Source: Prevotellaceae bacterium (GTDB lineage Bacteria; Bacteroidota; Bacteroidia; Bacteroidales; Bacteroidaceae). Taken from it: a stretch of DNA of 64,000 nucleotides. Positions 16,065 to 25,182 of the stretch are shown here, piece after piece. Position numbers and translations under genes: made by a program. Location: positions 1-64,000 of the forward strand of contig JAUNOM010000003.1 in the NCBI GenBank assembly GCA_030531085.1, read 5' to 3'. A model generated the notes under the pieces. That model saw nothing but the letters and a program-made list of their open reading frames with translations, was not told the origin of the DNA and searched no databases. Within the stretch, counting starts at the first letter, position 1. Each line of letters starts with the position of its first letter.

Positions 16065-17582
16065 TTATTGATGCTGTTCCCTAAGCAGGTCGTTGACCGT
16101 CTTGACGGGGTTGAATGTGCCGAGTGGCACCTCAACGAATATGGTGGACCAGTCGCTCATGGCGCCGTTCCACAGGCCCGGCAGCTCCAGTGCGCGCAGT
16201 TCCTTGCCGTTCTTGCTCTTAGAAGATATGAAACCAGTGGTCTTGTCCACATAGTCTGGCAGGTTGAAGGCGTTGCCGTGCACATCCTTTACGGCACATA
16301 CCAGATCGACAGGGTTGAAGTGTGTGCCCTCTGTGAACATCTTCATGTACTCGCCGTTGCTCTTGTCTATCTGGCTGGACTCCAGTATCTGCAGTGATAC
16401 GGTGCCGTCCTGGTTGTAAGTGAGGAACGGTCCGCCGCCTGGCTCGCCCACATTCTTCACCACTCCGCATACACGCATAGGGCGGTTCAGCTTCTTCTTC
16501 AGGTATATAACCAGCTCCGCATCCTCCAGTTCCTTGATGTCCTCCTTGCGGCAGCAGAGGTCCTGCTGTACGAAGCGGATTATCTCCTGTAGCTTCTCGT
16601 GGTCATACTGCCCGCTTTCGATGATGTTAAGGTATGCGAAAGCCTTCTGTTGCAGGGTTACGAGTATTCCGGCTATCACCTGTTTCCACTGTACTGTCTC
16701 AGGCTTCAGGCGGTCTGGCACCACATTGTCAATGTTCTTTATGAAGATAACGTCCGCATCAATCTCGTTGAGGTTCTCTATCAGCGCACCGTGTCCTCCC
16801 GGACGGAACAGCATGGAGCCGTCACTGTTGCGGAACAGGGTGTTGTCTGGATTTACCGCTACTGTGTCCGTTGAGGGTTTCTGCTCGGAGAAGGATATGT
16901 TGTACTTCACTCCGTATTCGTTCTCGTACTTGCCAAGTTTGTCGGCAACCTTCTGCTTGAAGAATGGCACGTGCTCATGGCTCACGGTGAAGTGCACATT
17001 AGCCTCGCCCTTGGATGCCGCATACAGCGCGCCCTCAACAAGATGCTCCTCCATTGGAGTGCGTGAACCGTCGCTGTACTTGTGGAACAGCAGCATACCC
17101 TTTGGCAGCTGTCCGTAGTTCAGTCCCTCTGCCTTCAGCATATTGGCGGCTACAGCCTTGTAGTTGCCGTCAGCTATGAGGGCGTCGATGTCCTTGCCCT
17201 CGTTCTTCTTGCAGACTTCGTTCAGCTCTTCATAAAAGGCGAAGTCCTTTAACTGGCTGAAGTACTTCTTCTCGAAGTCGGTAGTCGGTTCGGAATAGTC
17301 CGCGTCCACGAAGGCGAACATATCCTTGAACATACGGCTGGCGGCGCCGGAGGCGGGTACGAACTTCACTACCTTCTTGCCTTCAGACTTGTATGCCTCC
17401 CATGCACTGGAGTATTTCTCTGTCTCATCAGCTGTGGGAGCCATGATGCCACGGCCTATTGCCGCTGCGGCCTGGAGCTTCAGGAATGGAAAGCCTGTCT
17501 CGAACTGTTTAATCTGTGTCTCAATCTGCTGCTGGCTGATACCTTTGTCGGCCAACTGCCTTAGGTCTTTTTCTTCTAACAT
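16065..17582 (-). CDS. DUF4301 family protein
   Basis: A 505-residue cytoplasmic protein of a Bacteroidetes family (DUF4301). Two segments recall nucleotide-sugar pyrophosphorylases: KFVPASGAASRMFK near residue 70, similar to the glycine-rich nucleotide loop with its R and K, and FRPGGHGALIENLN followed by VIFIKNIDNVVPD, similar to the G-G-H-G and N-x-D-N segments that hold UTP and metal. I infer an NDP-sugar transferase-like fold, but activity is unproven. I start at the ATG at 17582, because a strong promoter at 17654-17685 lies inside the longer frame. yraN follows 193 bp downstream on the same strand. Confidence 0.85.
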   Translation of the reverse strand: MLEEKDLRQLADKGISQQQIETQIKQFETGFPFLKLQAAAAIGRGIMAPTADETEKYSSAWEAYKSEGKKVVKFVPASGAASRMFKDMFAFVDADYSEPTTDFEKKYFSQLKDFAFYEELNEVCKKNEGKDIDALIADGNYKAVAANMLKAEGLNYGQLPKGMLLFHKYSDGSRTPMEEHLVEGALYAASKGEANVHFTVSHEHVPFFKQKVADKLGKYENEYGVKYNISFSEQKPSTDTVAVNPDNTLFRNSDGSMLFRPGGHGALIENLNEIDADVIFIKNIDNVVPDRLKPETVQWKQVIAGILVTLQQKAFAYLNIIESGQYDHEKLQEIIRFVQQDLCCRKEDIKELEDAELVIYLKKKLNRPMRVCGVVKNVGEPGGGPFLTYNQDGTVSLQILESSQIDKSNGEYMKMFTEGTHFNPVDLVCAVKDVHGNAFNLPDYVDKTTGFISSKSKNGKELRALELPGLWNGAMSDWSTIFVEVPLGTFNPVKTVNDLLREQHQ

Positions 17583-17653
17583 AGTATTACATTTAGATGG
17601 GATGAATCTTATATGGGATGATTCCAAATAAAAGGATTTAGTTATGATGACTG

Positions 17654-17685
17654 CAAAGGTAGAAAATAAATCACATATAACCAAA
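17654..17685 (-). promoter_or_regulatory. sigma-ABfr promoter of the DUF4301 gene
   Basis: Minus strand: TTTG (17682-17685), 20 bp, TACCTTTG (17654-17661). About 65 nt of leader to the ATG at 17582. Confidence 0.7.
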
Positions 17686-17725
17686 TTTTAATCCCCTTTT
17701 TATCATAAATCTTATTAAGTTTTTC

Positions 17726-17756
17726 TTTGGAGTATCAACTTTTTATAGTATCTTTG
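17726..17756 (+). promoter_or_regulatory. sigma-ABfr promoter of the response regulator genes
   Basis: TTTG (17726-17729), 19 bp, TATCTTTG (17749-17756). It is divergent from the DUF4301 promoter, with 40 bp between the two -33 elements. Confidence 0.65.
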
Positions 17757-17802
17757 CACAGAAAAACCGGGCTGATGGAGCGCGGTGGACAACAATGTAT
17801 CT

Positions 17803-18462
17803 ATGAATGCGGAACGGATAATAATAGCCGACAACCAGCCTCTCACCGCTATTGCGGTAGAGGTGCTTGCAAAGGACTTGTGCAGAGGTGCGGCTGTGGA
17901 GATAGTATATGCGGATTGTAAATCGCGCCTTGCGGCGCTGTTGAGGGAATCCGGTCGTGCGGCGGTGGTTCTTGACTACACTCTTTTTGATTTTGCTACC
18001 AATGAGAGCCTTATCATTATGAGCGAGGCGCATCCCGAGGTCTCATGGCTGCTGTTATGTGATGATTTGACACCGGACTTCCTGCGATGTACTCTAAACG
18101 CCACACACAGAATAGGAGTGGCATACAAGGATGCGCCGCTGGACATATTGCGGGAGGCTCTGCGCTACACAATGCGTGGGGAGCGCTATATAGCACAGCA
18201 TGCCACTGAGGTGCTGCTGCAAAGCTCGGTGGAGGCTATGGAAGTGAAGGACGATCTGACACAGACGGAGCGTGAGGTGCTGAAGAGCATAGCGTTAGGC
18301 AGGACTACGAAGGAGATAGCGGCGGAGCGGTCATCGAGTGTGCATACTATAAACACACACCGTAAGAATATCTTCCGTAAGTTAGGAGTGAACTGTGCGC
18401 ATGACGCCATGAAGTACGCGTTCAGGGCAGGACTTGTAGACCAGACGGAGTTCTATATTTAG
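17803..18462 (+). CDS. LuxR/NarL-type response regulator
   Basis: About 219 residues. The N-terminal receiver domain starts RIIIADNQPL and has a probable phosphoacceptor Asp in AVVLDYTLFD (near residue 62); the usual acidic pair is D-N. The C-terminal domain (from about 155) is a LuxR helix-turn-helix: LTQTEREVLKSIALGRTTKE, then VHTINTHRKNIFRKLGV. The GTG at 17785 is an alternative start adding six residues. A second regulator follows after 32 bp, and no histidine kinase is in the window, so the partner is elsewhere. Confidence 0.85.
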   Translation: MNAERIIIADNQPLTAIAVEVLAKDLCRGAAVEIVYADCKSRLAALLRESGRAAVVLDYTLFDFATNESLIIMSEAHPEVSWLLLCDDLTPDFLRCTLNATHRIGVAYKDAPLDILREALRYTMRGERYIAQHATEVLLQSSVEAMEVKDDLTQTEREVLKSIALGRTTKEIAAERSSSVHTINTHRKNIFRKLGVNCAHDAMKYAFRAGLVDQTEFYI

Positions 18463-18494
18463 CGCACTGTAATATAATAAGGAGGAATACAGGG

Positions 18495-19250
18495 ATGAAG
18501 ATACTTATATTTGAGGACGAGATATATAATTACCATCAGCTTAGGCACATGCTGGAGGAGATGGGAATGGGTTATGATATTGTCGGACCCATAACGTCTG
18601 TGGAGGCGGGGCGTGAGTATCTGTCACTGCACCATGACACGGACATCATAATAGCTGACATACAGCTGTCGGACGGCCTTTGCTTTGACGCGCTTGTGTA
18701 CGCCTCCGCAGATATACCGGTCATATTCGTCACCTCGTCCGCAGAACACGCCTTTCAGGCATTCGGCTTCTACAGCCTGTCGTATCTGCTGAAGCCGGTC
18801 AGCGAGGGAAGTCTTGCTGTGGCAATGCGCAAGGCGCACAGGCTGATAGCTGCCAGAGAGCGGCCTGCGGTGATGGACGGAACGCATCTGGAGCCTTCAC
18901 GGCAGACTGCATATAGGGAACGTTTCGTTGTCAAGTCCTTTAATGGGGAGAGAATAGTGTCTCTTTCCACGATACAATATATAGTGTCTGAGCGCAAGTC
19001 TACATATCTTGTGCTGCTTGACGGTACATCGTGTCCTGTTGATATGTCGCTTGACGCTGTGTCCATGCAGCTTGATCCCTTGAAGTTCATGAAGGTGAAC
19101 AGAAAGTATGTGGTGCCGATAGAGCAGGTGAGCGGAATGGAACGTCTGGTGAATGGTAAGGAACTGTTGAGGCTGAAGGGCTCCCAGTCACCGGAAATAA
19201 TAGTCAGCCGCACACGAAAAGCGCAAGTGCGCAAATGGATAAACCGTTGA
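18495..19250 (+). CDS. LytTR family response regulator
   Basis: A 251-residue regulator. The receiver domain runs from ILIFEDEIYN through DIIIADIQLSDG (phosphoacceptor Asp near residue 55) to VIFVTSSAEHA and YLLKP (switch Lys). The C-terminal LytTR domain (about 150-251) has FVVKSFNGERIVSL, YIVSERKSTYLVL and FMKVNRKYVV. These regulators bind direct repeats and usually pair with a LytS/AlgZ-type membrane kinase, which is missing here. It has an unusually good ribosome site, AAGGAGGA, at 18479-18486. It sits directly behind the LuxR-type regulator, so both are probably produced together. Confidence 0.9.
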   Translation: MKILIFEDEIYNYHQLRHMLEEMGMGYDIVGPITSVEAGREYLSLHHDTDIIIADIQLSDGLCFDALVYASADIPVIFVTSSAEHAFQAFGFYSLSYLLKPVSEGSLAVAMRKAHRLIAARERPAVMDGTHLEPSRQTAYRERFVVKSFNGERIVSLSTIQYIVSERKSTYLVLLDGTSCPVDMSLDAVSMQLDPLKFMKVNRKYVVPIEQVSGMERLVNGKELLRLKGSQSPEIIVSRTRKAQVRKWINR

Positions 19251-19325
19251 TTACGGTTCGTCGGTGGAAATATACGTTTCGGAATTAATAAAAGTTAATC
19301 CATTCTCATTTCTTTTGTCTTTTAA

Positions 19326-19333
19326 TACCTTTG
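19326..19333 (+). promoter_or_regulatory. -7 box upstream of the acyl-CoA ligase
   Basis: TACCTTTG at 19326-19333, 33 bp before the ATG at 19367. No matching TTTG at the right distance upstream. Confidence 0.5.
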
Positions 19334-19366
19334 CATTGCATCAAGCAAATTATAAAAATAAGAGAA

Positions 19367-21028
19367 ATGATTGAAAGATACCTACAAAAGGAACAATTTT
19401 CTTCGTATGAGGACTTCCTCCAGAACTTTGAGGTGAATGTGCCTGACGACTTCAACTTCGGATATGATGTCGTGGACGTGTATGCTGAGGAGATGCCTGA
19501 GAAGGAAGCTGTGATGTGGGTTAATGACCACGGGGAGCAGAAGCATATCACATACCGCGCGTTCAAGAATACAACAGACCGCTGTGCTGCTTTTCTGCAA
19601 GAAATCGGTGTGGAGAAGGGTGACCGTGTGATGCTTATACTGAAACGGCGCATAGAGTGGTGGTATACTATGGTGGCTCTGCACAAGATAGGAGCGGTGG
19701 CGATACCTGCCACGCACATGCTGACATCCAAGGATATTCTGTATCGATGTCACATGGCAAGCATAAGCTGTATCGTTGCCTGTGGAGATCCCGTGGTGCT
19801 GAACAACGTACAGAAGGCACGGCGTTTCAGTCCTACACTGAGGCATTGCATATCCATCGGCCCTACTGTTCCTAATGGATGGTATGACTACTGGCGTGGC
19901 ATAGAGGAGGCGGATACTTTTGTCAGGCCTAAGCGTAATAAGGTTACGGATAACTTCCTGTTGTACTTCACCAGTGGCACAACGGGTGAGCCCAAGATGG
20001 TGATGCATGATTTCTCTTATCCGCTGGCACATATTGTCACGGCCAGATACTGGCATAATGTGCATGAGGGCTCGCTGCATCTGACACTTGCTGATACAGG
20101 ATGGGGCAAGGCAGTATGGGGTAAGTTCTATGGCCAGATGCTGGCTGGCGGCACGGTGTTTGTCTATGACTATGAGGGACATTTCCATCCTACAGACCTG
20201 TTGAAGGTGATGCAGGACTACCATATCACATCATTCTGCGCTCCACCTACTATATATCGTTTCCTGATACGTGAGGACTTGGCGGCATACGATCTGCATT
20301 CGCTGGAATACTGTACCACAGCAGGCGAGGCATTGAATCCAAGTGTGTTTGATGAATGGAAGCGGCAGACTGGTATAACAATTTATGAGGCATATGGTCA
20401 GACAGAGACCACGCTCGTGGTGGGAACATTTCCGTGGGTGAAGCCGAGACCCGGCTCTATGGGTGTGAGGAATCCTCAATATGACATTGATGTGATTGAC
20501 GACAACGGGCATCGTGTAAAGCCGATGGAGCATGGAGAACTCGTGATACGTCTTGGGAAAGGCAAGCCGCTTGGACTGTTCAAGGGGTATTACCGTAACG
20601 ATGAGATGACGGAGAAGCGTATACAGAACGGTGTTTACTATACGGGTGACATTGTATATTACGACGAGGAGAAGTATCTGTGGTATGTGTCGCGTGCGGA
20701 TGATGTTATAAAGACATCAGGATACCGTGTAGGGCCGTTTGAGGTGGAGTCGGCATTGATGAGTCATCCGGCTGTGGTGGAATGTGCGATAACGGCTGTG
20801 CCGGATGAGATACGCGGACAGATAATCAAGGCTACGATAGTGCTGACGGAGGAGTACAGGGACAGAGCCGGCGAGGAACTGAAGAAGGAACTGCAGAACC
20901 ATGTGAAACAGGAGACTGCACCGTACAAGTATCCACGCATAGTGGAGTTTGTCGATGAACTGCCAAAGACTATCAGCGGCAAGATACGCCGTGTGGAGAT
21001 AAGGGAAAATGACAATAAGGCAATGTAG
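19367..21028 (+). CDS. AMP-forming acyl-CoA synthetase
   Basis: A 553-residue member of the ANL superfamily, closest by eye to medium-chain acyl-CoA ligases. The P-loop reads YFTSGTTGEPKMV (near residue 205), the adenine motif YEAYGQTET, the hinge YTGDIVYYDEEKYLWYVSRADD, and the C-terminal catalytic Lys lies in KTISGKIRR. It activates a carboxylic acid with ATP to the acyl-CoA in the cytoplasm; substrate is unknown. The -7 box at 19326 makes the longer start at 19331 unlikely. A thioesterase starts 7 bp downstream and truA follows. Confidence 0.9.
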   Translation: MIERYLQKEQFSSYEDFLQNFEVNVPDDFNFGYDVVDVYAEEMPEKEAVMWVNDHGEQKHITYRAFKNTTDRCAAFLQEIGVEKGDRVMLILKRRIEWWYTMVALHKIGAVAIPATHMLTSKDILYRCHMASISCIVACGDPVVLNNVQKARRFSPTLRHCISIGPTVPNGWYDYWRGIEEADTFVRPKRNKVTDNFLLYFTSGTTGEPKMVMHDFSYPLAHIVTARYWHNVHEGSLHLTLADTGWGKAVWGKFYGQMLAGGTVFVYDYEGHFHPTDLLKVMQDYHITSFCAPPTIYRFLIREDLAAYDLHSLEYCTTAGEALNPSVFDEWKRQTGITIYEAYGQTETTLVVGTFPWVKPRPGSMGVRNPQYDIDVIDDNGHRVKPMEHGELVIRLGKGKPLGLFKGYYRNDEMTEKRIQNGVYYTGDIVYYDEEKYLWYVSRADDVIKTSGYRVGPFEVESALMSHPAVVECAITAVPDEIRGQIIKATIVLTEEYRDRAGEELKKELQNHVKQETAPYKYPRIVEFVDELPKTISGKIRRVEIRENDNKAM

Positions 21029-21035
21029 TGGCACA

Positions 21036-21476
21036 ATGGAAAGAGAATTGGAAAATGTGACATTCCGTCATCAGATACCTGCACAGTTAAGGTTTTCGGA
21101 TGTAGACCGTTTCGGACACGTGAATAATTCTGTGTATTTCTCCTTGTTTGACATGAGCAAGGAGAAATACTTTATGGATGTTGTGGGAGAGGATATATTG
21201 CAGGAGATATGTATTGTTGTGGCGAACATCAATGCTAATTTCCTCGCACCGATATTCTTTCCGGACGAGATTGTGATACAGACCACCGTAACACATCTTG
21301 GCAATAAGAGCTTCACATTGAGACAGCGTGCTGTGAATGTGCGTACAAGAGAGGTGAAGTGTGAGGCGCAGACGGTTATGGTATGTTTTGACCTGAACAG
21401 TAACACTACCATTCCAATGCCAGAGCATTTCAGAAGGAGGATAGCAGCGTATGATGCTTTGGATGTAGATAAATAA
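21036..21476 (+). CDS. acyl-CoA thioesterase, 4HBT family
   Basis: A 146-residue hotdog thioesterase. The active-site segment is RFSDVDRFGHVNNSVYFSLF, with the D-x-D-x-x-G-H-V-N-N-x-x-Y pattern of YbgC/acyl-ACP thioesterases. It starts at the ATG at 21036, 7 bp after the acyl-CoA ligase stop; an earlier ATG at 21009 would overlap the ligase. It is next to an enzyme of the opposite activity, which suggests control of one acyl-CoA pool or a dedicated acid released and re-activated. It is a paralog of the thioesterase at 10192. Confidence 0.88.
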   Translation: MERELENVTFRHQIPAQLRFSDVDRFGHVNNSVYFSLFDMSKEKYFMDVVGEDILQEICIVVANINANFLAPIFFPDEIVIQTTVTHLGNKSFTLRQRAVNVRTREVKCEAQTVMVCFDLNSNTTIPMPEHFRRRIAAYDALDVDK

Positions 21477-21499
21477 ACCCTATACCATATCTTCAAGCA

Positions 21500-22300
21500 A
21501 TGCGTTACTTCATACATTTATCATACGATGGAACCCGTTATCATGGTTGGCAGATACAGCCTAATGGCATATCGGTAGAGGGAGAGGTGGAACGGTGCCT
21601 GACTACTTTACTGCGTACTCCTGTGGATATAGTCGGTGCGGGACGTACGGATGCTGGTGTGCACGCCAGGCACATGGTGGCGCACTTTGATGCGGAACTG
21701 CCTGAACTTGTATGTAGGGACGGGAGAATATCGACTCTGGAGTTTCGGCTTAACAGGATGCTGCCCCCTGATATTACAGTGCATAAGATAGAGGCTGTGG
21801 CGGATGATATGCACGCTCGCTTCTCTGCCACATCGCGTACATATCATTATTATATCTCAACGAGGCGCTCTCCCTTCAGCAGACAGTATGTATGGCAGAC
21901 ACATTATGACCTTGATTTCCAACTGATGAATGAGGCTGCTGCCATGCTTATGACCTATACGGACTTCGCCTGCTTCTGTAAGAGTCATACTGATGTGAAG
22001 ACCACTCTGTGTGATGTTATGGAGGCCCGCTGGATTCCTATTGACAGTAATGTGATTGGTCCTGTGCAGCCTTTGGTTATCGCTGGACAGGAAGAACCGA
22101 CAGAATGGTTTTTCCGTATCAAAGCAAACCGTTTCCTGCGTAATATGGTGCGCGCTGTGGTCGGTACACTTGTTGAGGTTGGCCGTCACCGCATGACTCT
22201 GGAAGAGTTCCGTGAGGTGATAGAAGGTAGAAAGAGAACACGTGCAGGCGAGTCGATGCCGGGTAATGCCCTGTTCCTTGAAAGAATAGAATACAAATAA
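21500..22300 (+). CDS. truA: tRNA pseudouridine synthase A
   Basis: A 266-residue TruA, which converts uridines 38-40 of the anticodon arm to pseudouridine. The catalytic Asp is in GAGRTDAGVHARHMVAHF (near residue 55). The N-terminal FIHLSYDGTRYHGWQIQP and the C-terminal FRIKANRFLRNMVRAVVGTL are diagnostic. It follows the thioesterase by 23 bp and is the last gene of the operon, closed by a strong terminator. Confidence 0.97.
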   Translation: MRYFIHLSYDGTRYHGWQIQPNGISVEGEVERCLTTLLRTPVDIVGAGRTDAGVHARHMVAHFDAELPELVCRDGRISTLEFRLNRMLPPDITVHKIEAVADDMHARFSATSRTYHYYISTRRSPFSRQYVWQTHYDLDFQLMNEAAAMLMTYTDFACFCKSHTDVKTTLCDVMEARWIPIDSNVIGPVQPLVIAGQEEPTEWFFRIKANRFLRNMVRAVVGTLVEVGRHRMTLEEFREVIEGRKRTRAGESMPGNALFLERIEYK

Positions 22301-22301
22301 A

Positions 22302-22335
22302 AAAAGGAAGCATAGTTTTTTCTATGCTTCCTTTT
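22302..22335. terminator. bidirectional terminator after truA
   Basis: AAAAGGAAGCATAG (22302-22315) pairs with CTATGCTTCCTTTT (22322-22335) around a T-rich loop. It serves convergent truA and the pectinase gene. Confidence 0.85.
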
Positions 22336-22368
22336 ATTAATGTTCAGTTCAAAGTGTTTCCTATGTCA

Positions 22369-25062
22369 TTAGAAACCGGCCTTGAAACCGTCACGCTCCA
22401 TCTCGAGTGAGGCCCAGATGAACGGGCCAATGCCCTTTGCATCGTTGTCACGGATAGGTTCTGACATATAGTATTCAAATGAACCGTCACGGTTCGGGCT
22501 CTTGTTTGGACCAAGACCACTTACGGCGCAGCAGCGTGTCAGTGAGATGGTCTTGTCATCATTAACCTTGATGAAATTGTTTAGTATGCCATTGTATGCC
22601 TTGATGCCAGCTTCCTTGAAGTCAATCTTGTCCGCTCCGGCTGCTTTGGCGGCCTCGCAAAGTGGATATTGCTTAACACCAGCAGCCCAGTTGTTTGCTG
22701 TTGGCAGGTAACCTAAGCGTGCACCTTTAAGCAGACAGTATGTGAACATACTTGATGCTGTGGCCTCAAGATAGTTGCGATCGTCCTTTACGTCCATCAC
22801 ATCATACCACACACCGCTCTTCTTGTCCTGGTATTTCACAGCGGCAGTCATGGCCTGCTGCAGCATTTCTATGACCTCACCACGGCGCTCGTAATTCTCT
22901 GGCAGGGCATCGAGGATTTCCACCATAGCCATAGTGAACCATCCCATGGCGCGTGCCCATGTGTGTTTTGAAAGACCTGTCTCCTTGTCTGCCCAGAACA
23001 TAGTGTGCGTCTCGTCCCATGCGTGTTTCCACAGACCAGTCTTTGCATCGTATGTGCGTTTGAATGTCTTGCCAATCTGGTCCACAGCGTCATCATAGTA
23101 CTTCTTGGCATTCTTCTGACCGCGCAGTTCCTCTGCGCCGAGTGTGTAGAAAGGCAGGCCCATGAAGATACCGTCAAGCCATACCTGATTGGCATATATG
23201 GCCTTATGCCACCATACGCCTTCCTTTGTGCGTGGCTGTTCCTCTAACTGTCGGAACAGTGTTTGCAGGGCCTTGTCTGAACCCTTGTGTGGGAACAGAC
23301 GGTTACAGCGCAGTATGAAGCGCGCCGTGCGCACATTGTCAAGATTATAGTCTGAGAGTTTGTAGCCTGTTATCTCACCGTTCTCGGTGATCATCTTCTG
23401 TGGATATTCGATTACATAATCCTTGAAGATAGGGTTAAGGTATGCCTGATATGCATCCATGATGCCTTCAAGCTCAATGCCCATCACATAGCTCCACTTT
23501 CCGTTAGGACGCTTCTTGGGATCTGTAAAGTCAAGGAAGTATGATTTAGGCACACGCTGTATCTCACTCCATGCCATCCACTCTGAATAGTGGCTGAATG
23601 GTGGCTGTGAGAGTACAAGTTCTCCGTTGATGCGAAGGTTGTCGAAGTTAATGTCATGACTCTTGCCTGTACGGCGTACCTTCTCATCGGTTACACCATT
23701 GAAGGTACAGTTCTTTACATTTATGTTATAGATGTTGTCCTGGTCGTCAAGTCCGTTGAGTAATATACCGTACTTAGACTTCTGACAGGTGACATTCTCC
23801 ATGTAAACATTGCGTACTGTTGGGATATGTCCACGCTCTGCTGGCTCTTTTGGCTCATACATAAGGTTGATACGTAGCACGGCCTCGCGGCACTGACCCA
23901 CTTCTATGTTACGCATATATACATTCTCGGTAACACCACCGCGGCAGGTATTGGTCTTAATACGCAATACACGGTCGAGATTAGGAGAGTCCATCTTGCA
24001 GTTCTCTGCGAAAACATTGCGCACACCTGCTGAAATCTCAGAGCCGAGAACCACTCCGCCATGGCCGTCAGCCATTGTGCAACCACGGACAATGATGTTC
24101 TGTGATGGAACAGGAGTGCGGCGGCCGTCTGCGTTACGGCCGGACTTGATGGCTATACAGTCATCACCGGTATCGAACAGACAGTCTTCAATGAGGACAT
24201 CCTCACACGACTCAGGGTCGCAACCGTCACCGTTAGGACCGTCGTTTATGACCTTCACCTTTCTTACTGTTATGTTCTTGGACAGTGTAGGTGTTATTAC
24301 CCAGAAAGGAGAACGCAGCATAGTGACATCCTCTATGAGTATATTCTTACACTCGTAGAAGTTCACAAGCTGTGGACGCATTCCGCAACCTTTGCCGAAT
24401 ATACGCTCCTCTGTAGGAATACCGTTGTCTGCCATCCATAACAATGTCTCGCGACTTGAACGGTATGTGCCGTCAGCCTTCTTGGTACGGTACTTCTCTG
24501 GGCCTGCGTATGGATAGCCGTTTTGTGCTTCTGGAGTCTTACCCTTTTCAAAGCCGAACTTCTTGGCGCCGCACCACTGCCACCATGTGTCGTTCTCACC
24601 ATTACCGTCAAGTGTGCCCTCGCCTGTTATGGCAATGTTCTCTGCCTGATAGGCATAAACACATGGTGAGTAGTTCATTATGTCAAGTCCTTCCCAGCGT
24701 GTCTTAACGAGTGGATAGAGGTCTGGCTCGTATGCAAAGAGAATGACAGCATCCTTCTCTATGCGCAGGTTCACGTTTGACTGTAGGCGTATGGCGCCAG
24801 TGTTCCATGTGCCAGCAGGCACTACGACCGTACCTCCGCCTTTCTTGGAACAGGCGGCTATGGCTGCGTTTATGGCCTTTTGGTTCTTGGCTGCATTGGC
24901 CTTTACCGATGCGCCGTACTTCTTAATGTTGTAAGTCTTGTCCTTGAATGTTGGGGCAACGATGCGGCTCTCTATCTGTTTGTACAGAGCCTCGTCCCAC
25001 CCTTGCGCGTTGACGGTGGCAACGGCCATTAGGATAAGGAGTAAGTTAATTAATCTTTTCAT
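22369..25062 (-). CDS. secreted GH28-GH105 fusion pectin/rhamnogalacturonan hydrolase
   Basis: An 897-residue protein with a signal peptide (cleavage near VNAQ, about residue 20). Residues about 40-490 are a GH28 parallel beta-helix: catalytic acids D279 and D282 in NGDGCDP, D300-D301 in TGDDCIAIKSG, and H334 in DGHGGVVLGSE. Residues about 540-890 are a GH105 (YteR-like) unsaturated uronyl hydrolase, with VWLDGIFMGLPF, GLWKHAWDET and RAMGWFTMAMVEIL. GH28 would cut galacturonic acid linkages and GH105 would remove unsaturated end residues left by lyases. Both activities in one chain are noteworthy. No SusC/D pair is next to it. Confidence 0.9.
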   Translation of the reverse strand: MKRLINLLLILMAVATVNAQGWDEALYKQIESRIVAPTFKDKTYNIKKYGASVKANAAKNQKAINAAIAACSKKGGGTVVVPAGTWNTGAIRLQSNVNLRIEKDAVILFAYEPDLYPLVKTRWEGLDIMNYSPCVYAYQAENIAITGEGTLDGNGENDTWWQWCGAKKFGFEKGKTPEAQNGYPYAGPEKYRTKKADGTYRSSRETLLWMADNGIPTEERIFGKGCGMRPQLVNFYECKNILIEDVTMLRSPFWVITPTLSKNITVRKVKVINDGPNGDGCDPESCEDVLIEDCLFDTGDDCIAIKSGRNADGRRTPVPSQNIIVRGCTMADGHGGVVLGSEISAGVRNVFAENCKMDSPNLDRVLRIKTNTCRGGVTENVYMRNIEVGQCREAVLRINLMYEPKEPAERGHIPTVRNVYMENVTCQKSKYGILLNGLDDQDNIYNINVKNCTFNGVTDEKVRRTGKSHDINFDNLRINGELVLSQPPFSHYSEWMAWSEIQRVPKSYFLDFTDPKKRPNGKWSYVMGIELEGIMDAYQAYLNPIFKDYVIEYPQKMITENGEITGYKLSDYNLDNVRTARFILRCNRLFPHKGSDKALQTLFRQLEEQPRTKEGVWWHKAIYANQVWLDGIFMGLPFYTLGAEELRGQKNAKKYYDDAVDQIGKTFKRTYDAKTGLWKHAWDETHTMFWADKETGLSKHTWARAMGWFTMAMVEILDALPENYERRGEVIEMLQQAMTAAVKYQDKKSGVWYDVMDVKDDRNYLEATASSMFTYCLLKGARLGYLPTANNWAAGVKQYPLCEAAKAAGADKIDFKEAGIKAYNGILNNFIKVNDDKTISLTRCCAVSGLGPNKSPNRDGSFEYYMSEPIRDNDAKGIGPFIWASLEMERDGFKAGF

Positions 25063-25107
25063 AGATTTAGTTGAAAATGTTGTTAGTTAATGTGTGGTTG
25101 TATAAGT

Positions 25108-25157
25108 AAGGCAGGCTCCGTATTAATAAAACTGATTGTAAATGCGGAGCCTGCCTT
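25108..25157. terminator. hairpin between yebC and the pectinase gene
   Basis: AAGGCAGGCTCCG (25108-25120) pairs perfectly with CGGAGCCTGCCTT (25145-25157). There is no clear T run, so it may be a weak terminator. Confidence 0.55.
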
Positions 25158-25182
25158 GATTGTTGTTTCTGGATGTATATTC

